This document shows, one piece after another, positions 39,314 through 50,255 of a stretch of DNA of 64,000 nucleotides; the stretch's first letter is position 1; every line of letters starts with the position of its first letter. Location of the stretch: contig OX485805.1 in the NCBI GenBank assembly GCA_950295325.1, forward strand, positions 9,674,501 through 9,738,500, read 5' to 3'. Source of the DNA: Polytrichum commune. Its lineage: Eukaryota > Streptophyta > Polytrichopsida > Polytrichales > Polytrichaceae. A program made the translations under genes and the position numbers. The notes beneath the pieces are model-generated. The model made no database searches. It was not told the DNA's origin and saw only the letters and a list, made by a program, of their open reading frames with translations.

Positions 39314-39314
39314 A
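39268..39314. repeat. CT/AT compound microsatellite
   Basis: About fifteen CT units pass into about eight AT units. It sits at the position equivalent to the AT/TG tract in the duplicated partner, so the two tracts have evolved differently since duplication. Confidence 0.95.
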
Positions 39315-40339
39315 TATATAACTATTGTATAATATACATACTAAAACCATCACACTAATTTAAGTTTCATTTTAGAATGATAAAGAGCCCTGCAAATGGT
39401 AAGTCACAAAAGTTATAACATCAATGCTAATGAGGATTTTGTAATGTTTTTGACTTCCGAGTTAATCACATGCTTTATTGACACTTTTTGTTTCTAGAAT
39501 GAAAGCCCAGTTAATTGCATCTTTACTAAATGGAAGTACACACATATATATTGGATTTTGGACCTTGAAGGTGAAGAGCACTCAATATGGGATTTGTGGA
39601 TAAGTGGCCTTCAAAAATGCAAGGGCAATGGTTTTTTCAAAGTCAGGCGGGGCGGGTAGAAATTTTCGGTCGGGTCCAAAAAAATCTCGATTTCTTTATG
39701 GAGGTGGCCCATGGATGTATCTACCTCCCTTGAAAAGCTCATAGGGGGGAGGTTTAATGTCCCCATCCGAGGCTCTCCACAACTAACTTAGGGTAGTGCT
39801 ACATAGCCTTGGAAAAATTAGGTGACTTCGGGAAAGGACATTCTCAACTTTGAATGTCCAAGGTGCGTCCAATTTGTTTTACATGATTGCCAAAAATAAA
39901 ATGGCCACCAAAGCACACTCTAACCTTCCTAAAATCAAGCATGTGGCAACCAAAGTGCACGTGATATTAAGGAGGTTAGCAGTGTTAACATGGATACGTG
40001 ACGATAAAGAATTAGTGTGAAATGTGGCATTATGGAATAACACAAAGTCAACATTACAATAATGACAATAATGACAATGACGATACCCATGATGTGTGTG
40101 AGCATGTGGTTTGGATTATTTGGTGGATTATTTTAATGTCAAGACACATGATATATGCGAGGGAAATGTGACAACAGGGAGGGATATTTAAACTAAGCAC
40201 ATCCATTCCCTAGGCTTTTAAGATATAAAAGAGGGTGTAGCATTACAAAGTGTGACATTACGAAGGTTAGGGTGTAGTAAGCCATAGGATGACTTGCCTC
40301 AATGTGGAGGTCAAGATTATTGGCAAATGAAGGCCATGT

Positions 40340-40780
40340 CCCCATAAAAGCGTGCATAAGGTTGAGGCATCTATAACCGGTCAAGTAAGAGAGTTTGCAA
40401 ATATTTAGGAGGAGTAATAGCCAAGGATTATTATACTTGCGAAGAGGAACAAATTCTAAGGAGAATCTCAAAATTAAATTAAAAACAAATCAAAATGAAT
40501 GAAATGTTTCTCATGAGTATGGAAACTGCTACAAATTTTGAAGTGGTTGAGTCATGGTAACACATAGTTGATCTACATGTTAACCCATAACCACTCAACT
40601 AAATTCTAATGCTTGGCTATAATGGTTGTCAAAACTCTTATGAGGGTAATCAATGACCACATAAACCTTAACTCCGTTTTGCTTAAAAAAATATAGATCT
40701 CATCCATGTGGCATTACATGACCATGGTGAGTAGTTAAATGGACATGGTCGATAAGATGCCTTGACCTTAAGTACCCATT
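40340..40780. repeat. Dispersed copy of the inverted-repeat unit from 36.4-36.8 kb
   Basis: In the same order and orientation as 36368-36783 it carries GGTTGAGGCATCTATAACCG, GAACAAATTCTAAGGAGAAT, ATGTTAACCCATAACCACTC, GAGGGTAATCAATGA and GGCATTACATGACCATGG. The two copies are diverged and about 4 kb apart. Confidence 0.75.
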
Positions 40781-42012
40781 GATTATTGTTGTCCTCCACT
40801 AAACATGTAACAATTGTTCATGTATTGACACCCATGCATGGGTCCATGTTTGCACTTTAAACATGGGGGACAACATGTTCGACAAAACTTCACCACATTT
40901 TTTCAAGTATTAAGAAGACTTGGACCTTGAGGGGTTAAATGACCAAATTAGCAACAAGGGCCATTTACCTAGCCCACCTTTAATGTCACCTTTGCTTGAC
41001 CATACCAATGACCACATTTTCCTTTCTATTTATAACATGGTACGTTGAATGTAGTTTCAATGTTATAGACTACAGAACTTAGTTTGACTATAATAATTGT
41101 TGGGGCCATTTAGAAGTTCAAACTACCATGTATGCACAAGAAAGTGTTCCGACCAGAGTTCGGGAAGTTTTTGAAGCCCTAGTGGCTAATTGCCGGTAGT
41201 TGCTATGAAGGGTCGGATTTTTTCCAATTTACATCGGCAAGAGCCGGTCTTTTGTAAAATCAATCGGCCAATTGCCTATATTTTCATATTTTCATTGGCC
41301 AATATCCGATTAAATGAAATTCATATCGGCACTAATTGTTTTAAAAATGTATGAAAACTTATTAGAAATCATTTCCTAGTACAAAATCTTGAATAAGCGA
41401 AAAGAAAGGCATGTTCAAAACTTTAAATTTGAAGAGTTAATATCCTTGGCAGGAATTGAGCCTAGCAATGCCTTCACCACTTGAAAGCCAAGGGTCCCCC
41501 AATTCTTCATAGAAGCAATTGGATTTGGTCATGGAAAGGTTGCATAATTCAAAAAGTTTAAGGTTTAGGGTACTTCCTCAAGTGCATTATCAGATGCCCC
41601 AGACAAATAGCGCTTTGGATGCTTCCGGCTGAAATCCAGTAACTCACAAGAAGAATCGGCTACATTTCCAGGACATTTTATGGTCCATCGGCTAATTGCC
41701 GGAGGATTGAAATTACAGTCGGATTGCCATCCGGTGGTTGGAAATTTGGACCGGCCATGAGGGGAAATCCATCGGCTGATAATGAACTAGCCGTCGGTTT
41801 TCCTTGAACATAGGTACCGACATGTTTACGAGTCGAGACCATGGCTTTGTGTTGATAGATTGGATTTCCTCTCCGACGGTAGAGAAAACTTCGAATGCGA
41901 CAACTTGAGTGTGCCAATGATTTCCTACCATGTAACAAATTGAGCCCAAGACGCCACTCCAAGTGATGGAGATGTGGTGACAATTTGTAAAAAGTTTGTG
42001 TTCCCACACAGG
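40781..42012. other. Intergenic DNA with no recognised gene
   Basis: Overlapping frames of about 105 codons (41678-42024, minus strand) are open but match nothing I know. The short motif CGGCTAATTGCCGG or variants of it recurs between 41180 and 41710. No gene is called. Confidence 0.5.
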
Positions 42013-42022
42013 GAGGGCAACC

Positions 42023-42636
42023 ACAGGTAGATCACTCTAAGGCATTTTTGTGCATCACGTGCGGCTGGGGTTTTTTTTTGGTTTTGGGGCTATTTACCTT
42101 CAAGGGCTGAATTAAAGCCTCCCTATAATTACTTAAATTTCAAAAATGGCCCATTTGTTTGCACCCTTCCATTACTTATATTGTCCAAGTCACTGCAATT
42201 TTTTGTACTCTATATTCCTTATAAGTAATAAAAGTCAATCTACTTCCTAACGCAATTGACGAGTGTTGAGGGAAAGCATGGAAACAAAGAAGGGTGCAAA
42301 CAGTAATACCGTTGCAAACAAAGTTATGAAGAAAACACATAGGAGACCATAGCAAAGTAATACCAATTATCATCCATCCCCGTGAGTCCTAAACCCATTT
42401 ACATACCATACTAAACATACCTTCTAGGATCCTTATCTTCAGCCCCTATATTAATTTTACAAAAAAAACAATGGCCCATGTTTTATGTGCATCTAACTTA
42501 CTTATAATGGGATTGTCTACATTTAATGGCCCCTTCATTATTTGGAATTCCTTTATAAATTTTATTTCAAATGATTTTAATCCTCTCTATATTATGCCGC
42601 ATGTCGTTTTTAAAATGCACTAAGTGATCTACCCGT
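42023..42636. mobile_element. Mutator-type non-autonomous DNA transposon, copy 2 (614 bp), inverted relative to copy 1
   Basis: Almost the whole length is the reverse complement of the element at 25366-25928. The left end starts ACAGGTAGATCACTCTAAGG and the right end finishes CTAAGTGATCTACCCGT. The flanking duplication is GAGGGCAACC at 42013-42022 and GAGGGCAACT at 42637-42646, nine of ten bases identical. An extra ~50 bp near 42360-42415 (around CATCCATCCCCGTGAGTCC) explains the greater length. No coding capacity. Confidence 0.85.
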
Positions 42637-42646
42637 GAGGGCAACT

Positions 42647-44200
42647 TAGGAATATTGAAACCTTGAGGAGGATGAAACTAGAATTTCAAATATATTTGGA
42701 TTTAAGCATGAATTTTGGACAATTTCAGCTGTTAGTTTGACGTATGTTAGATCATAAAACTGCACAAGTATGGTGGTTGGCGAACATGGACTAGAAATAT
42801 TTGAAGTTGTGGTTGTGTGTTGTTTCTTTTGTTGTTGTTATTGTTTGATGTTTTTGTCCCTCAAGTGCACAACCATTAATGTTTATGGACAAGTGGTTTG
42901 TACAAATATACTTAAACGTTAGTTATGAGCTGAGGATGCAACATGTTTTTTGGATATCTACTTACTCCAAGGTCAATTCTAATGCTCGCGCAAAATGAAA
43001 CGCTTGTAGACATAAGTATAATATTTACCATATGCTGACATGGAGGGATTACTTTTTGAGTGTTTCTTTTGTATATCTTAATGTCAAAACTCATGCGCTC
43101 ATTCATCTGTTGGGGGTAATACCTAGGTAATAGCTGCTCAAGACACCCATTTGATTGAGTATGCTTTTTGACCTCGTAAGGTGCACAAATCATACACACA
43201 TTGGACGGGTACTAATTGTTGTTTGTAAATAGGAAAAGATTGATAGGTACATTAGACTCGAACCTTTGAAGATGTGTCAACATGAATGTCTTACACATGT
43301 GACTAGTTATCAAAGAAAAAAAGCACGAGACACTTCTTAAAATTGAAATGCATTAGGATGGGTGCATTTCACCACATAATACACCAAACCTAGTGAATTC
43401 TAAGGACATGATCACCTTAAAATCCTAGGAGCATTAGTATCTCTACTAGGAGCAACTTTGGGGACATGTAGTATCTTTGATGTACCCTAACTTACTTCTT
43501 GTTGGTTTGTTCTCATCAAGTGAACATGCGAATTTGGAGTTTGTAGAGAGGCCCGCTTTCCCAAGGTAGTGTTGCGAGGACACGTGAAGTGCCTCTCCAA
43601 CATTTACTTTATCATCAACTACCTTTGAACTCCATGAAACCCTTGGTAGTAAACACTTGTAGTCCCTACGTAACAACTGCCACCGGAGCATGCAAATGGA
43701 ATTAAAGCAAGGTTAGGGAATTTGGAAGGCCGGGCTATTAAATGATCTAGTTGGAGCACCTTTGAGAATGTGAAGCAACTCCCAAATCTACTTACAACAT
43801 GTTCAATAACTGTAAGTAGTCTCCATGAAACCCCATCATAGCTACACTAAATATCATATTTAGTGTTGTTTACTATTTCCAGTCACACAATGCTATATCT
43901 TTTACTATTGATGTAGTGTTCTACCATGTATAGTTATTAATGTTCCTTAATGTCCACATAGTCAATTTGACATTTGTCGGTGAACTATGAGATATATAGT
44001 AAATAGATATAGCTTTACATAATTCCAAATATTAAGTGACACTAGATACAAGATATATAGTGTACTTAACATCAAAGTACAGTAAGTTGTCGATGCTCTA
44101 GTGATGGAATGCAAATTGGTTCCCCATGTAGGGAACACATGGGAACGTTAACGGAGATCATTCACTTCAAGTGATTTTGTATCCTCGGAAGCAGCCCTGG
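42647..44200. other. Intergenic DNA with unrecognised short ORFs
   Basis: Two minus-strand frames, 43446-43691 (81 codons, containing VGEALHVSSQHYLGKAGLST) and 42912-43199 (95 codons), are open. They match no family I can name, and the sequence between them is full of stops. They may be remnants of one decayed gene or mobile element. Nothing firmer can be said. Confidence 0.4.
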
Positions 44201-46822
44201 GCCGGGAACGCGAAGTGTCTCTGAAATCTACATCCTGTTCATTAATCTTGGGTCCCAGGAACCCCCCTGCCTCCCAGATCTACGTCTTTGGTGGAAATCT
44301 TCATACCGGGGGAAAGCCTAGCCGCCGCCTATCGCACTGCCACCCACCCCAATTTCCTCCATCTTTCTTCATCCCCGATTTCTGCCCAATACTTACTTAT
44401 ATTTTCTCTGTAATCTCGTCGTGCTCTCTTGAAGAATTCAAGCGTCGTCCGGAATTTCCACCTATTTTTGTGCAATTTTTGAGGCATCTGCCACCGAGGG
44501 TTAGGTGTTTTCCAATAGGAAGTTCTACTTATTCAGAATTAGTTTCCCCATGTAAGTATGTCGGGTTACCACGGTGTCGGGTTACGGTACCACAATAAAT
44601 CCGTCACCTCGCTAGATTACCATTGAGTCTCCCTCATTGGGATGTCTGTCTGTCTGTGTTGCAGACGTATGTATTTCATTCCTCCACATTTGATTCATTC
44701 CACAATCCTATCCATGTGAGAGATTTCTCCCGTTCACGGGGTTTATAGAAGACACTAAACTCTCCAATTCGAAAAGGTGCATGGCATGCCTTGAGACAAA
44801 TCCTTAAGTAGAGTCGAGTGGTGATGTATCGCATGTCTGTTTAGCATGCATAGGGATTCAGGAATATTCACATTCACATAGCCACTTCGAATATCATTAC
44901 AAAGGGAAAAACACCATTACATAGTCGGGGATGTGCTTGGTTAAGTCAGCCTAAAAGGACACCGCAGCATTTGATACACACAGAATTTTCTCTGGGGATT
45001 TGAGAGAGTCGTGTGCAGAACAGAGGACTGTCAGCTTCTAATATTTGATTTCTTTTGGTTTTTGCTTTTTCGGTGTCTACGAGTTTTGTTTTTTTTTAAA
45101 AAAGCACCGAGATCGGCAAAAGGGAAGAAGTGGGCGAAGTGGTGAGTTGGTTTCATCATAGAGGGTTGCTTCGGGCCTTTTGTGGTGGTCTATTTTTCTC
45201 CTTTTGTTAAATCTGCCGAGATCTTGGCCGGTGGCAGAGTTTTTCCTTCATTCATTTACATCTCTGCACCCATTTGGTCATTACCCAATTTTTTGCCTTC
45301 ACTATCTGTATCCTGGGATAGGGGATCTCGAGAGCTCAATACAGACATATGACATACTGCCCAACCTCACCCTAAATGGTTATGATTTTATGCGGTGCAT
45401 GAGGCTTATGGAAGGATAAGGGCCGTGATTATTGGCATTGATCGAGTCGGAGGATTCCATATCTTGCAGTGTAAGAGAGTGTGGATTCGAGTTCCAGGAG
45501 GGAAATCCGATCCGAGATCATTTGACTTTGTTGGGTTCGACAATGTTTTGAAGATTGGCGGAGTTGGCCGATGCACTTTTGATAAATTTTTGGATCTCTT
45601 AGGTCTGTCAACCCTAAAGTGGAGGAGGTGAGGTCTGTTCATTTGATATGTGAGGATTTTCCCAGAACTGAGAAAAGGATGTGATACTGGCCGAGTTGAC
45701 CTTTTACACTTATTACACTGTTGATGAGGGGGTTTGAAGTTGCTCAATGGATTGGTTGAGTCATTGGTGTTGATGATATTTTTGGCTGACTCTGAGGATT
45801 ATTATACAAGAGTCTTTTACAGGAAATTTGTACAAGTCATGTCCCTCGACTTCGGAGGATTTGAGATTTTTTTTTCCACATCTGTGGTGAGCCTACAGGG
45901 TTTCCTGAGGTTTGTAAGTACTGAAGTTAAGGCCGGTTGGGGGCAGATGCTTTTGTAGCATAAAGACCAAACTGTGAAGGTGTTTTGCACTCTTTACTGA
46001 CTGCAAACCCATCTTGGATGAACCTTTGTTCCCTTCTTCATTTATGCCAGAAAGTCCAACATCGTTGCGGGGGAGATTTGTTGATCTTAAAGTCTGGTGA
46101 CAGACCTTCGGATCGAGGGAAAGGGTAGTTTCTGCTAGGGTGTGCACAGAACATCTCGAAATTGAACCTCCTTTTATCCTGATTTCAGAACGATTTTATT
46201 GTGCAATAATAGCTTGCTTGACTCCAACATAGTCAGCCACTTACAAATACTTCCTGTGACGCCCATTGCGTGGTTCCAAGTAAAGCATTGAGACAAGTCA
46301 CTTGAGTTGTAGATACCAAGGCGCACTTATGAGCTGGAGGTTATCATTCCTGTAGACTTTTACCGCCTGAGAGGGATCTTAGGTTTTGAATATGTGAACT
46401 ATATGTTATGGTCTTCCTTGAGATGCTCAACATATGGAGTTGAAGCCGTTGGTTAGTTTCACAAATTGGTAGGATGGTTTTCTTTTCTTGCACCGACACA
46501 CCTGATCTTTTTAGTTATGGGAATTATGGCACAGAGGTTGGCCTCTGTTGTGATGATTTATTGAATGCCAATTGTATCACATAGGGCCGTCATTGTTATT
46601 CTGTTTGATAGAGACTCCACCAATCGACCCAGGAGGAAAATGCACAATTTGCGATGCCAGCGAATGGAAGGGGGGAAATAAGTGGAGACGTATGAGACGT
46701 TGTAAGGCAGGGGCACATCTAGGTCGAGAAGGAAGCAAAAAGGAGGTTAAATTGGGTGGGAAAGAACTAATCAGTGCACCTGTGAATGAGCAAGCCCAGG
46801 CAGCCGCCGCGGCACGGCAACC
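44201..46822 (+). promoter_or_regulatory. Region upstream of SGF11, probable promoter and leader
   Basis: Relatively GC-rich DNA starts near 44.2 kb, downstream of the mobile-element zone, and continues to the proposed SGF11 start codon. Several short plus-strand frames occur (44215-44598, 45180-45419, 45395-45631, 45734-45958, 46572-46841), none recognised. Leader exons could lie here, but I could not define splice borders, so the label is positional inference. Confidence 0.3.
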
Positions 46823-48894
46823 ATGGTGGTTGCCAGTTTGAAGTCTCCACTTCAGGCAGGTTGATTCTGTAGAGGAAGAATGGATTTGTTCATCAAGCTT
46901 TCCTATGGAAATTTACAGTAGTTTCTCATGTTATTCTTAGAGTTGATGCATGTGACAACCTTTTATGAAAATTTTGAGGTGTTTTTCACCAATTTTCATG
47001 ACATGTCCAGGTTGTAATTCTATGTGGTTGGAAGTCTATAAGATATGAATCCCTCATTTGGCTTATCTTGCCTAGTTGCTTTATATGTGCAGGCTCAAAC
47101 TGTGTTTGCCGATTTACTGGAATCGCTTATCTTTGATGTGGCGTCCGAAGCACACAGAGCGGCACGTCTGGGATTTGACTATCGGCTGCAGAATGACGAA
47201 GAAGATGAAGCTCAGATGTCTGGAAGTGCAAGGGCGATGGTGGGGGATGTTGACACTGCCGCACCTGAGACAAGTGGCAAATACACTGTTGATGTGTTTG
47301 GGCAGACGCATCCAGCTATTGCCCAGGATAATTTTGATTGCATGAACTGCGGGCGAGCCATTGTGGCTGGTCGGTTTGCTCCTCACCTTGAGAAGTGTAT
47401 GGGAAAGGTGAGCTCCCTTGTATTGTTATAAATTTCCCCTTGTTTTTCCTGCTATGATTGTATTTCCTTGTGTATCTCACTACCTCTTTTGAGTCCTATT
47501 TTGTGATCCTCACAGCCCCAGGCACACTGTACTAGCAAATTAGCAAGGTTATGGTTGAGCTGACTTATTGATTCAGCTCCAACGACATATAGCCGTTTCA
47601 GTTATTTGTGATGGTTTTGAAATTCCTCCAGATATATCAGCAGCAGCAGATCAGTTGTACACTTGCGCCACATATTCAGCTCTAGGGTAGTGGATGCTTG
47701 CAACTGTGCTGCTCCAGTTTGTAGTTTGTGCTCATCTTACAAATATGTACTTCAAGCTGCTTGAACAGGAGGACACTAAGTCTGCATCATTGACGAATGG
47801 TTTTAATTCCAAGAAACTTGTTAAATGTGGTCATTTGTTGACATAAATAACAGGGCCGAAAAGCACGTCTCAAGCCAAATTCTAGTGTGGGTGGTATCCA
47901 GCCTCGACGTGGTCGTGCAGCTGCACCAGTTCTGGGAAGTGTTAACAATGCCAGCCATAGCCGATCATCAAGTAGGCTACCTGCTCGCACGGCCGCAGCA
48001 GCAACTCCTCAGGACTCACATCGCAGTGGTGTAGAAGTCAATGGGACAACAAGAGAAGTCAGTCTTGAAGCTGACAAAGTAATATACTTCTCTGCTGCCT
48101 TCTGGTCTCTTGCTTCTTGAGTGTGTGTGCATCAAGCTACTGGTTGAAAACTGCTGCAGAGTTTTTGAAGTATGCAGAGAATTTGAGGTGAATGAGGGTG
48201 ATAGCATGTTGCAACAAACACCATCATATTATATGTCTATACTGTTGAAGAACTTACAAACCGGATATTATTAGTTTGAATCTCAATATTGATACACTTT
48301 GTTCAGAAGTTATGTATGGGGAGCCTTTTGTTTAGTTTCAATTCTTCTGGAGACACTATGTTGATGTATTTATATGTATATGCCTTGTGGGTTTAGTCCG
48401 ATGTACCCAAGACTGTTGTGGTTGTCTTACAGGATTTGTTACCTGGGCCTCCTCATCCTGGAAAGGCTCGAACAAAGAAAAGCTCTTTAAAAGTGCCACG
48501 AACGAATCCAGGGAGTCAAGCAACTCCAATTCCTTTTGGAGGTATTGTTGGAAGAGGGGGCTCTGTACCAGACACTTCTCTAGGGTCTGTATCAGGTCTA
48601 GTATCTGGAATGGCTGTACCTGTGGCAGTGGAAACTGATGCATCTGTAAGTGCATCTAATCTGGGTGCCAATAACAAGCAGATGGGACCAGGCAGTGCCG
48701 TCCGCAACACAAGCACTGTCAAGGGGCGAAAGACAAATGAAAAGAAGAGGAACATTGGGCAAGTGCTGGCGGGTACAGCCAACATTGGCAATGGGGGAAG
48801 TGGGGATCTTGAGGGTAGGAGACCTGTGGAAGTAAGGGTAGAAAATTCTGACACCTCATTGATGCTCCCATTTCGAGACCCCACCCGGGCTTAA
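46823..48894 (+). CDS. SGF11: SAGA-associated factor 11 (SGF11), deubiquitinase-module subunit
   Basis: Predicted 344-aa nuclear protein, the adaptor that activates the ubiquitin protease of the SAGA deubiquitination module acting on histone H2B. Exons: 46823-46855, 47093-47407, 47854-48078, 48433-48894. The N-terminal helix reads TVFADLLESLIFDVASEAHR. A C2HC zinc finger follows at about residues 94-116: CMNCGRAIVAGRFAPHLEKC, with ligands C94, C97, H109 and C113. A basic GRKARLK stretch and a long Ser/Pro/Gly- and Lys/Arg-rich tail make it longer than the Arabidopsis protein as I remember it. Exons 2-4 are secure. The first exon is inferred: ATG in good context (ACCATGG), then eleven codons joined through a GC-AG intron. 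A standard GT donor four bases later would break the frame. An unspliced start at 47045 is the alternative. Confidence 0.88.
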
Positions 48895-49899
48895 AAAGTG
48901 CAGAGTTCTGAGTGAGATGATGGCTTTCATTTGGGGACTGCCTACCGGAGATTTAAATCCTGAGGAGTCCTTCCTTATTGACAAGCGGAGATCTTGCTGA
49001 AAGCATGCCAGTTCTACAACAGAACAAGTGTATGTCTCTATTTATCAGCAGCAGGACTAACACTTCGGTAAGCTGCAGAACTACTAGTGTTATTTGATGA
49101 GCACAAAAGGTCACGAGGCTCCTTGATGGGCAATTGGAACCTACAAGCAACTTGGCCTCGTCAACTTCCAAGAGGCACTTCTTGGTCCCAGACAGCGCAG
49201 GATCTGGAGGAGTGTGAACTTTGCATTGAATGGGTTTTTTCCAAGCACTTGAAAGGATAACATCTTCTACAGCCCACAGCAGAGTATTTACTTCCAAGAG
49301 ATGAGAGAGAGAGAGAGAGAGAGAGATGTAGTTACGCAGCAATACGATTTCTGATGGGCCACCCATATGCCAAAGGCTTGGGGGCTCCCAGGGTGCCTGT
49401 CACCTTATTCGATAAGCAAATTTTGTATGTTATAGTGTACATTGTGTCTTCTAGTCATTGGATTTCTATCTCTGTACACATGGCTTATTTATTTCCAGCA
49501 CATTCGTTCTTGCAACTGCAAATGCAGGCTTCACCTCCAATCTCATATAGAAGTGCCTGCAATTTGTTGTCCTGGATACATTTGCCTTGAGCTGAATTAG
49601 TGAATCCTTGCTGAGGAAGGGGACTTGCTGTGCAAGTGATGTACAACTTTGTTCAATGAGTTGACCTGTGCTCTGAAAAAATTGTTAACTTACATAGCCA
49701 TGACATTGGAGGGAGTGAACTGATGTGTACATTGGATGTTTCCAGCACTAATTCTCCCTGCAAACCAATGTACAACACAGATGTTTTTTGGTAATCGTTC
49801 AATGCACTAAGCAACCATTTGTCTTTGATCAATGAGCAACAAATGAATTAGAGGCAGAAGTTCAGAACATGGATGATCCACTCATATCTCGTAAGGTCT
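48895..49899 (+). other. 3' flank of SGF11
   Basis: No coding sequence was recognised after the SGF11 stop. The first several hundred bases are probably 3' UTR. A GA microsatellite is included. The polyadenylation site was not located. Confidence 0.5.
49303..49326. repeat. GA dinucleotide microsatellite (12 units)
   Basis: Uninterrupted GA units about 410 bp after the SGF11 stop codon, probably within or just past the 3' UTR. Confidence 0.95.
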
Positions 49900-50255
49900 T
49901 TAACCCTTAAAGGACAATGCTGCCCCACGGGCTTGGTATTATTTTGGGAGAATCTTGTTCAAAACTTCTACTCCATTGCACCAAATGGGGTTTTTAGAAT
50001 GCCAAATCAAGCACCTTAGCAAGATCTATACTTCTTTAGAATAGAGCCTATGTAAATTAATTGGTTAATCATGCTTAAAATGAATTTTAAAAGGCACTTT
50101 GGGTGTGGTATTGGGAAAGCATATGTCCTTTAAGGGTGAATTTTAAAAGGCACTTTGGGTGTGGTATTGGGAAAGCATATGTCCTTTAAGGGTGAATTTT
50201 AAAAGGCACTTTGGGTGTGGTATCAGGAAAGCATATGTCCTTTAAGGGTTAACAT
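49900..50255. mobile_element. Small MITE-like element containing a 56-bp minisatellite
   Basis: The left end, TAACCCTTAAAGGACAATGC near 49902, is the complement of the right end, GTCCTTTAAGGGTTAAC near 50237-50253. Between them lies a 56-bp unit repeated three times. The arms are about 20 bp and no coding sequence is present. Edges are approximate and no target duplication was identified. Confidence 0.55.
50082..50249. repeat. 56-bp tandem repeat, three units
   Basis: Units start at 50082, 50138 and 50194, each beginning GAATTTTAAAAGGCACTTTG and ending GTCCTTTAAGGGT. The first two are identical; the third differs by TATCAGG for TATTGGG. The end of each unit matches the end of the surrounding inverted repeat, so the array probably grew from its right arm. 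Confidence 0.95.

Larger units (their letters stand above)
38929..39410. repeat. Internal ~240-bp direct duplication within the foldback
   Basis: The sequence from CCCGCCCGACTTCGGAAAAA through GTAAGTCACAAAAGTTATAA occurs twice, near 38929-39160 and 39173-39418. The copies are almost identical apart from the microsatellite in each, so the duplication is recent relative to the arms. Confidence 0.85.
38005..40290. mobile_element. Large foldback inverted-repeat structure (~2.3 kb)
   Basis: Long inverted arms are visible at several places in mirror order. Segment ~38005-38130 (CTACACCCTAAACTCCGTAAT, GTTGTCACATTTCTCTC) pairs with ~40150-40275. Segment ~38345-38465 (GTTATTCCATAATGTCAC, ATCACGTGCACTTTGGTTGCC) pairs with ~39935-40050. 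Segment ~38810-39020 (GACCCGACCGAAAA, CATTGCCCTTGCATTTTTG) pairs with ~39555-39790. The order is that of one collapsed palindrome with inserts. No transposase was found, so it is either a foldback transposon or a decayed inverted duplication. Confidence 0.75.

Noticed and set aside
44215-46841. Series of plus-strand ORFs before SGF11, considered as upstream exons or a separate gene
   Set aside because: No family match, no consistent splice chain between them, and the frame of the last one (46572-46841) does not join SGF11 exon 2.
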